Positions 58,445-64,000 of a DNA stretch of 64,000 bases are shown here, piece by piece (positions within the stretch are counted from its first letter, which is position 1; each line of letters begins with the position of its first letter). The stretch spans positions 1 to 64,000 of the forward strand of contig ABHC01000025.1 in NCBI GenBank assembly GCA_000171835.1, given 5' to 3'. The notes under the pieces were generated by a model that saw only the letters and a list, made by a program, of their open reading frames with translations, had not been told where the DNA came from and did not search any database. A program made the position numbers and the translations under genes. This stretch comes from an alpha proteobacterium BAL199. Its GTDB lineage: Bacteria > Pseudomonadota > Alphaproteobacteria > Thalassobaculales > Thalassobaculaceae.

Positions 58445-60517
58445 TTACGCCTTGCGCATCCACACCGCGGTGTCGTGGAACACCGCCCCGCCGGACGGCG
58501 GCGGCGAGTCGGCGCTGGTCAGGGCGTTGATGCCGATGCCTTCCTCGAAGGCGGCGTTCGGCCAGACCGACTCCACGATCACCGTGGTCGGCTGCACCCC
58601 GTCGAACAGCTTGGCGTGCACCACCACCGAGCCCTGCTCGTTGCCGAGCCGCACCCGCTCGCCCTCGCCGAAGCCGAGTTCGGCGGCGGTATCGGGATGG
58701 ACCATTACGGTCGGCCGGCCCTCGCGCCTGCGGCTGGTCGGGGTCTCGGTGAACGAGGTGTTCAGGTAGTTGCGGGCCGGTGCCGTCACCATCCGATAGG
58801 GCCGCTCCTCAGTGGCCCGGTCGATGATGTCGACATGGTCGGGCAGCGCCGGGATGCCCTTGCCGAGCGGGCCGACGGCCTCCCAGTCGGCGGCGAATTC
58901 GAACCTGCCGGACTTGGTCGGGAAGCCGTTCAGGAAATGCTGCTCCTCGAACGAGGGGGCGACGTCCAGCCACTTGCGCTCGACCATCTCGGCGAAGCCG
59001 GGATAGCCGGAGCGGCGCAGGGTGGCGTCGATCAGTTCGCCCTCGGTCATCTCCATCGCCGGGTGCTCGGCGCCCAGCCGGCGCAGCAGGTCGTTCTGCA
59101 CCTGGTGGTTCGAGCGGGCCTCGCCCTGCGGGTCGATGACCTTGTCGTGCACCTCCAGATGCGGATGGCCGCCGGCGGTGTAGATGTCGGCGTGCTCCAG
59201 GAAGGTGGTGGCCGGCAACACCACGTCGGCGTGGCGCGCGGTCTCGGTCATGAACTGCTCGTGCACGCACACGAACAGGTCGTCTCGGTTGAAGCCCTTC
59301 AGCACCCGGTGGGTGTCGGGCGCCACCGCCACCGGGTTGGTGTTCTGGATCAGCATGGCCGTCACCGGCGGACCCCGGCGCACCACCGCGTCCTCGCCGG
59401 TCAGCACCGGGCCGATCCGCGACATGTCGAGCACACGGGTGCCGGGCCGGACCCGGTCGGTCGCTTCGATCAGCGTCTTGTCGACGGCGTAGAACCCGTC
59501 GACCTTCCACATCGCGCCGCCGCCGCGGTGCCGCCACTTGCCGCCAACCGCCGCGATCGAGGCGACGGCGTGCACCTGCATCGGCCCGTTGCGCGAGCGC
59601 GCGAAGCCGTAGCCGAGCCGGATGAACGCCCGGTCGGTCTGGCCGTAGCGTCGGGCCAGCGCCTCGATCTGCGCCGCCGGCACGCCGGAGATCGCCTCGG
59701 CCCATTCCGGCGAGCGGGTCGCCAGATGCGCCTCCAGCGCGGCCGGGTCCTTGGTATATTTGTCGAGATAGTCCCGGTCGGCGAAGCCGTCGCGGAACAG
59801 CACGTGCATGATCGCGCAGGCGACCGCGCCGTCGGTGCCGGGCCGCACCATCACATGCTCGTCGGCGGCCTCGGCGGTCGGGCTGCGGTACGGATCGACC
59901 ACCACGAAATGCGCGCCGCGCTCCTTGCGGGCCTTGGTCACGTGGGTCATCACGTTGACCTGGGTGGAGACCGGATTGCCGCCCCACATGATGATCAGGT
60001 CGGACTCCGCCATCTCCAGCGGGTTCGGCCCGCCGACCCGGCCGGAGCCGGCGATCCAGCCAGACTTGACCACCGTGGTGCAGATGTTGGCGTCCTGGCC
60101 GGAATAGCCCATGACGTTGCGCAGCCGGTTGATGCCGTCGCGGTTCACCAGCCCCATGGTGCCGGCAAAATAGTATGGCCACACCGTCTCCGGGCCTAGC
60201 TTGGCGGCCGCGTCCGCGAACGCCCCGGCGACCCGGTCGAGCGCCTCGTCCCAGCCGATCTCGCGGAACTGGTCGGAGCCTTTCGACCCGACCCGCAGCA
60301 GCGGGGTCTTCAGCCGGTCGGGATGGTGAACCCGCTCGGCGTAGCGCGCGACCTTGGCGCAGATCACGCCTGCGGTGTAGCCGTTGGACGCGGCACCGCG
60401 CACCCGGCCGATGGTGTTGCGGTCGATCCGCTCGACCTCCAGCGCGCAGGCGCTGGGGCAATCGTGCGGACAGACGGACGGGACGATGGTTGGTTTGGCG
60501 AGGGCGTCGAGCGGCAT
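58445..60517 (-). CDS. Molybdopterin oxidoreductase (DMSO reductase family), no partner subunit nearby
   Basis: Large catalytic subunit of 690 residues. The N-terminal 4Fe-4S site reads SVCPHDCPSACAL, with a fourth cysteine in VICAKVARY, so the cluster is likely present. Molybdopterin-binding regions include ADLIIMWGGNPVS, TDGAVACAIMHVL and GYGFARSRNG. There is no Tat signal, so it is probably cytoplasmic. The ATG at 60517 was preferred because similarity begins there. No iron-sulfur or membrane subunit gene lies beside it. The substrate is unknown. Confidence 0.86.
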   Translation of the reverse strand: MPLDALAKPTIVPSVCPHDCPSACALEVERIDRNTIGRVRGAASNGYTAGVICAKVARYAERVHHPDRLKTPLLRVGSKGSDQFREIGWDEALDRVAGAFADAAAKLGPETVWPYYFAGTMGLVNRDGINRLRNVMGYSGQDANICTTVVKSGWIAGSGRVGGPNPLEMAESDLIIMWGGNPVSTQVNVMTHVTKARKERGAHFVVVDPYRSPTAEAADEHVMVRPGTDGAVACAIMHVLFRDGFADRDYLDKYTKDPAALEAHLATRSPEWAEAISGVPAAQIEALARRYGQTDRAFIRLGYGFARSRNGPMQVHAVASIAAVGGKWRHRGGGAMWKVDGFYAVDKTLIEATDRVRPGTRVLDMSRIGPVLTGEDAVVRRGPPVTAMLIQNTNPVAVAPDTHRVLKGFNRDDLFVCVHEQFMTETARHADVVLPATTFLEHADIYTAGGHPHLEVHDKVIDPQGEARSNHQVQNDLLRRLGAEHPAMEMTEGELIDATLRRSGYPGFAEMVERKWLDVAPSFEEQHFLNGFPTKSGRFEFAADWEAVGPLGKGIPALPDHVDIIDRATEERPYRMVTAPARNYLNTSFTETPTSRRREGRPTVMVHPDTAAELGFGEGERVRLGNEQGSVVVHAKLFDGVQPTTVIVESVWPNAAFEEGIGINALTSADSPPPSGGAVFHDTAVWMRKA

Positions 60518-60629
60518 GGCCGGGAGGTTAGGCCGGTCGCCGACCGTCGGCAATGGTCCGTGGCTGGGTTGGATTGACACGACCCGGCCCGGTCAGCCCC
60601 AATGCGACCTCCCAGCCTGGAGCCTTCCC

Positions 60630-61487
60630 ATGACTGAACGCGCCGTCCGTCCCCGCCGCAGCTTCATCTTCGCGCCGGGCAACAAGCCTGAGATGTTTCC
60701 CAAGGCGCTGAAGGTCGGGGCCGACATCATGTGCGTCGACCTGGAAGACGCGATCGCCCCGCAGCACAAGGCCGAGGCGCGGACCACGACGCTGGGGTGG
60801 TTCGCGCAGGCCGAGCTGGACGGTGAGGTCGAGGCGATGGTGCGGATCAACCCGCCTCGCACCCCCGACGGCATGCGCGACATCGACGCCATCCTGTCGT
60901 CGCCCAAGGCGCCGCCGGCGCTGATGCTGCCGAAGGTCAAAACGCCGGGCGAGATCACCGCGCTGGCCGAACTGTTCGATGAGTTCAAGATCGCTGCCCG
61001 CCTGCACGTGATCATCGAGACCAACGAGGCGCTGGAAGCCGCCTGGGATATCGCGCGGGTCAGCGACCGGATCGACGCGCTGTTCTTCGGCGGGGTCGAC
61101 ATGGCCGCCGACCTGCGCTGCCGGAACAGCTGGGCCGCGCTGCAATATACCCGTTCGCGGGTGGTGCACGCCGCCGCCGGGGCCGGAGTCGACGTGATCG
61201 ACGTGCCGTATCTGGACTTGAACGACATGGACGGCATGCGCGCCGAGGCGGAGGCCGCCGCCGAGTTGGGATTCTCCGGCAAGGGTTCGATCCACCCCAA
61301 GCAGGTGCCGGTGCTGAACGCGGTGTTCACGCCGAGCGAGGCCGAGGTGGCCTACGCGCAGAAGATCATCTTCGCCTTTGAGCAGGCCGACAGCGGGCTG
61401 GTGGTGGTCGACGGCAAGTTGATGGAAAAGCCGGTGCTGCGCAGCATGTACCGGGTGCTGGCGCGGGCCGGGCAGGCGTCCAACTGA
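60630..61487 (+). CDS. HpcH/HpaI-CitE-like aldolase (citryl- or malyl-CoA lyase family)
   Basis: TIM-barrel lyase of 285 residues. Family motifs: the N-terminal RSFIFAPGNKPEMFPKA, CVDLEDAIAPQHK with the metal acid, VRINPPRTPDG, IIETNEAL, and GKGSIHPKQVPVLNAVF. It cleaves or forms C-C bonds of CoA esters such as malyl-CoA or citramalyl-CoA; the exact substrate is not shown. GGAG precedes the ATG. It is divergent from the molybdopterin oxidoreductase and is followed by the TRAP operon. Confidence 0.88.
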   Translation: MTERAVRPRRSFIFAPGNKPEMFPKALKVGADIMCVDLEDAIAPQHKAEARTTTLGWFAQAELDGEVEAMVRINPPRTPDGMRDIDAILSSPKAPPALMLPKVKTPGEITALAELFDEFKIAARLHVIIETNEALEAAWDIARVSDRIDALFFGGVDMAADLRCRNSWAALQYTRSRVVHAAAGAGVDVIDVPYLDLNDMDGMRAEAEAAAELGFSGKGSIHPKQVPVLNAVFTPSEAEVAYAQKIIFAFEQADSGLVVVDGKLMEKPVLRSMYRVLARAGQASN

Positions 61488-61600
61488 CGCTCCAGGCCCG
61501 TCGTCTGGAGGCCTGATCCCCGCGCCAATCACGCCGCGCCGGTGAACACACCCGTGCCCGGCGCGCCGGTTATCGGACGGCAGCGGGCCGCGCTAAGCTC

Positions 61601-61608
61601 TGTATACA
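61601..61608. promoter_or_regulatory. TGTATACA palindrome, candidate FadR-type GntR operator
   Basis: Eight-base palindrome TGTATACA, about 140 bases before the TRAP binding-protein start, in an AT-rich patch of an otherwise GC-rich gap (61488-61747). GntR regulators of the FadR subfamily commonly use TGTATACA cores near such operons. No GntR gene is in the window. Confidence 0.35.
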
Positions 61609-61747
61609 ATATTGCAGCGAACCGATGCGCAGCGGTGCGGCGCAATGGCTGACTGCCCGCTCGAACGCCTCTCAGCACACCATAAGCGGGACCGTGATCG
61701 TCCGGTCCGGAAGTTCCGCGCGACAATCCACGAACGGAGGGAATTCC

Positions 61748-62812
61748 ATGACCATGCGTTGGACAACGGCTGCGCTCGCGGCGAGCGCGATGCTGACGGC
61801 GGCGATGACCGCCCAGGCGGCTGAACTGCCGAAGACGAGCGTCAAGGTGCTCGGTAACTACAGCACCTTGCTGCAGACCAAGGAGGTCGAGAAGCCGTTC
61901 TGGACCCAGAAGATCAGCAAGGATTCGAACGGCCAGGTCACCGCCGACTACAACAACCAGGACATCCTGGGCATCAAGGACTTCTCGCTGCTGCGCCTGA
62001 CCCAGGCCGGCGTGGCCGACGTCGGGGTCGGCGACATCTCCAAGATGGCCGGCGACGACCCGGTGTTCGAGGGCTGCGATCTGGCCGGCATCACCACCGA
62101 CATCGCGACCGCCCGCAAGGCGTGCGACGTCTGGAAGCCGGTGATGGCCGAAGCGATGGAGAAGAAGTTCAACGCCCGCCTGGTGGCGCTCGGCAACAAC
62201 CCGCCGATCGTGTTCTGGTGCAACAAGCCGATCACCGGCCTGGACGACCTGAAGGGCCTGAAGGTCCGGGTGTTCAACACCACCCAGTCCGACTTCGTCT
62301 CGGCGGTCGGCGCCACCACGGTCACCATGGCGTTCGGCGAGGTCGTCCCGGCCCTGCAGCGCGGCGTGGTCGACTGCGCGCTGACCGGCACCCTGTCCGG
62401 CAACACCGCCGGCTGGCCGGAGGTGGCGACCCATCTCTATCCGCTGCCGGTCGGCTGGTCGATCTACTACACCGCGGTGAACAGCGCTTCGTGGAACTCC
62501 TGGGATCCGGCGGTCCAGAAATTCTTCGACAAGGAGTTCGCCGAGCTTGAGGACATGAACTGGGAAATCGGCGGCCAGGCCACCGACCAGGGCGTGAACT
62601 GCAACATCGGCAAGGACCCCTGCACCCTGGGCAAGAAGGGCAAGATGACCCTGGTGGCCCTCAGCGATGCCGACAAGGCCAAGCGCGCCACGGTTGTCCA
62701 GGACGTCGTGCTGGTGAAGTGGGGCAAGCGCTGCGGCAAAGAATGCGCGGCGAAGTGGAACGACACGGTCGGCAAGGTCGTCGGCCTGACGATCCCGCTC
62801 GACAAGCTCTGA
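61748..62812 (+). CDS. dctP: TRAP transporter solute-binding protein (DctP-like)
   Basis: Periplasmic binding protein of 354 residues with a signal peptide cleaved near AQAAEL (about residue 24). Family pattern: LGNYSTLLQTKEVEKPFW, then GLKVRVFNTTQSDFV and the ligand-site region ALQRGVVDCALTG. Eight cysteines remain in the mature protein, unusual for the family and possibly disulfide-linked. GGAGGG precedes the ATG. A hairpin separates it from dctQ. The solute is not shown by sequence. Confidence 0.87.
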   Translation: MTMRWTTAALAASAMLTAAMTAQAAELPKTSVKVLGNYSTLLQTKEVEKPFWTQKISKDSNGQVTADYNNQDILGIKDFSLLRLTQAGVADVGVGDISKMAGDDPVFEGCDLAGITTDIATARKACDVWKPVMAEAMEKKFNARLVALGNNPPIVFWCNKPITGLDDLKGLKVRVFNTTQSDFVSAVGATTVTMAFGEVVPALQRGVVDCALTGTLSGNTAGWPEVATHLYPLPVGWSIYYTAVNSASWNSWDPAVQKFFDKEFAELEDMNWEIGGQATDQGVNCNIGKDPCTLGKKGKMTLVALSDADKAKRATVVQDVVLVKWGKRCGKECAAKWNDTVGKVVGLTIPLDKL

Positions 62813-62827
62813 TCCGGACTGACACGG

Positions 62828-62856
62828 TGCCGCCGTCCCTTCGTGGGGCGGCGGCA
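62828..62856 (+). terminator. Hairpin between dctP and dctQ
   Basis: TGCCGCCGTCCC and GGGGCGGCGGCA pair over 12 positions (one G-T pair) with loop TTCGT. It lies 15 bases after the dctP stop with only TTG behind it, so it may attenuate transcription into dctQM or stabilise the dctP message. Confidence 0.55.
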
Positions 62857-62901
62857 TTGCTGTATTCTGGACCCGAGCCCCCTTCACTTCCCGGCAGCGC
62901 C

Positions 62902-63501
62902 ATGGACCGTATCCTCGACCTCGCCCACCGGCTGGCCCGCTTCGGCGCGTGGAGCGGCGGTGCCCTGGTGGTGCTCGCCGCCGTCGTGATCGGTGTCGAC
63001 ATCGCGCTTCGCAAGCTGTTCGCCCTGTCGATCGGCGGGGCCAGCGAGTTGTCCGGCTACGTGCTGGCGATCGGCTCATCCTGGGCCTTCGCGCTCGCGC
63101 TGCTCGACCGTGCCCACATCCGCATCGACTCGCTGTACGTGATCCTGCCGACCCGGGTGTGCGCCGCTCTCGACATCCTGGGTCTGGTGGTGATGCTGGC
63201 CTTCGCCGGGCTGCTGACCTGGCAGGGCTGGCACGTGTTCTACCAGTCCTTCCAGTTCGGCTCGCGCGCCCTGACCCCGATCGCCACCCCGCTGCTGTAC
63301 CCGCAGTTCCTGTGGATCGTCGGACTGGTCTATTTCGTGGCGGTGATCGTGCTGCTGCTGGCCCGCGCCAGTCACGCCTTCGTCACCGGTGACATCGCGA
63401 CGGTGCAGCGCATCGCCGGATCGCGCACCGGCAAGGAGGATCTGGAGGAAGAGTTGGAGAGCCTGCGCCGACGCGCCGACGGAACCGAGGCCCACCCATG
63501 A
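62902..63501 (+). CDS. dctQ: TRAP transporter small permease (DctQ-like)
   Basis: Small membrane subunit of 199 residues with four predicted spans (about 17-37, 50-75, 88-115, 135-160). The family pattern with ELSGYVLAIGSSWAFALALLDRAHIRID in part is clear. A cytoplasmic C-terminal tail rich in Glu/Arg ends the protein. The stop overlaps the large permease start as ATGA. Confidence 0.92.
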   Translation: MDRILDLAHRLARFGAWSGGALVVLAAVVIGVDIALRKLFALSIGGASELSGYVLAIGSSWAFALALLDRAHIRIDSLYVILPTRVCAALDILGLVVMLAFAGLLTWQGWHVFYQSFQFGSRALTPIATPLLYPQFLWIVGLVYFVAVIVLLLARASHAFVTGDIATVQRIAGSRTGKEDLEEELESLRRRADGTEAHP

Positions 63502-64000
63502 TCTGGATCACCGTCGCCCTGTTGATCGGCCTGCTGGCGCTCAGCATTCCGATCGCCGCGGCCCTCGCCGCCCTGGGCTTGACCCTCGACTATTTCTACT
63601 CGTTCCTGCCGCTCCGCCTGGCGCTCGGCGAGATGAGCTGGGGGGTGTCGACCGACTTCATCCTGTTCGCGATCCCGCTTTTCGTGCTGCTGGGCGAACT
63701 GCTGCTGCGCTCCGGCATCGCCGAGCGGATGTACGGCGCGATGAGCCAGTGGCTGTCCTGGCTGCCGGGCGGGCTGATGCATTCCAACATCGGCACCTGC
63801 ACGCTGTTCGCGGCGGTCTCCGGGTCCAGCGTGGCGACCGCCGCGACCATCGGCACGGTGGCGGTCGGCGAGATCGAGCGGCACGGCTACAACGAGCGGC
63901 TGTTCCTCGGCACCATCGCCGCCGGCGGCACGCTCGGCATCCTGATCCCGCCGTCGATCGTGATGATCGTCTACGGCGCGCTGACCGAAACCTCGATTCC
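63498..64000 (+). CDS. dctM: TRAP transporter large permease (DctM-like), cut by the window end
   Basis: First 167 codons of the large permease; the 3' part is outside the window. Opens MIWITVALLIGLLALSIPIAAAL in part, followed by DFILFAIPLFVLLGELLLRSG and the family motif ATIGTVAVGEIE with GGTLGILIPPS. It forms the sodium-driven TRAP channel with DctQ. Confidence 0.93.
   Translation, partial: MIWITVALLIGLLALSIPIAAALAALGLTLDYFYSFLPLRLALGEMSWGVSTDFILFAIPLFVLLGELLLRSGIAERMYGAMSQWLSWLPGGLMHSNIGTCTLFAAVSGSSVATAATIGTVAVGEIERHGYNERLFLGTIAAGGTLGILIPPSIVMIVYGALTETSI

Overview
The window is a contiguous chromosomal segment from a high-GC alphaproteobacterium. The order rpsT-dnaA-dnaN-recF-gyrB, with ubiB/ubiE, mutM and an enoyl-CoA hydratase just upstream, is typical of that class. 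Betaine-lipid genes, PleC/DivJ-like histidine kinases, an aerobic-type cobalamin gene set and a TRAP transporter fit a Rhodospirillales-like, possibly marine, organism. That placement is inference from gene content. I see no insertion sequence, prophage, CRISPR array or plasmid gene. Coding density is high, and I see no obviously foreign island by eye.

Layout. 1-5.7 kb: the 3' part of hslO (Hsp33), a lipoprotein, the betaine-lipid pair btaA-btaB, then argE, folE and apaG on the minus strand. 5.8-10 kb: a small RTX protein, tRNA-Gly(CCC), an enoyl-CoA hydratase and an NTF2-flavin monooxygenase fusion. 10-14.7 kb: a cobalamin cluster (cobT with a coupled NUDIX gene, divergent cobS-cobC, a diverged cobK) and a SCO1 copper chaperone. 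14.8-21.6 kb: a DapA-like aldolase with an unrecognised partner, an SLC13-type transporter with RCK_C domains, and two tandem trkH genes. 21.6-28.2 kb: the ugpBAEC glycerol-3-phosphate importer, divergent from an Asp-box protein paired with a MoaD/ThiS-like protein, then a GNAT enzyme. 28.3-33 kb: ada, ubiB, ubiE, mutM.

33-41.6 kb is the replication core: rpsT, an AT-rich 0.8 kb gene-free region with phased repeats, dnaA, dnaN, recF and gyrB. 41.8-53.4 kb is a signalling block: two PleC/DivJ-like kinases (one paired with a periplasmic binding protein) and a MASE1/CHASE hybrid kinase. Between them lie a DUF599 protein, an unrecognised 397-residue protein, a 46-residue protein and a class A penicillin-binding protein. 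53.5-58.4 kb: two Bcr/CflA-type exporters around a SprT-like metallopeptidase, a bicupin and a GNAT protein. 58.4-64 kb: a molybdopterin oxidoreductase, a CitE-like lyase, and a TRAP transporter cut by the window end.

The betaine-lipid genes and the ugp importer, about 20 kb apart, both suggest adaptation to phosphate limitation. The cob genes form one cluster for late cobalamin assembly. The most interesting unexplained signals are the repeats upstream of dnaA, three palindromes between ugpB and the Asp-box/MoaD-like pair, the binding-protein/kinase bicistron with no response regulator beside it, and the unrecognised 44.2-45.6 kb genes with a CtrA-like half-site.
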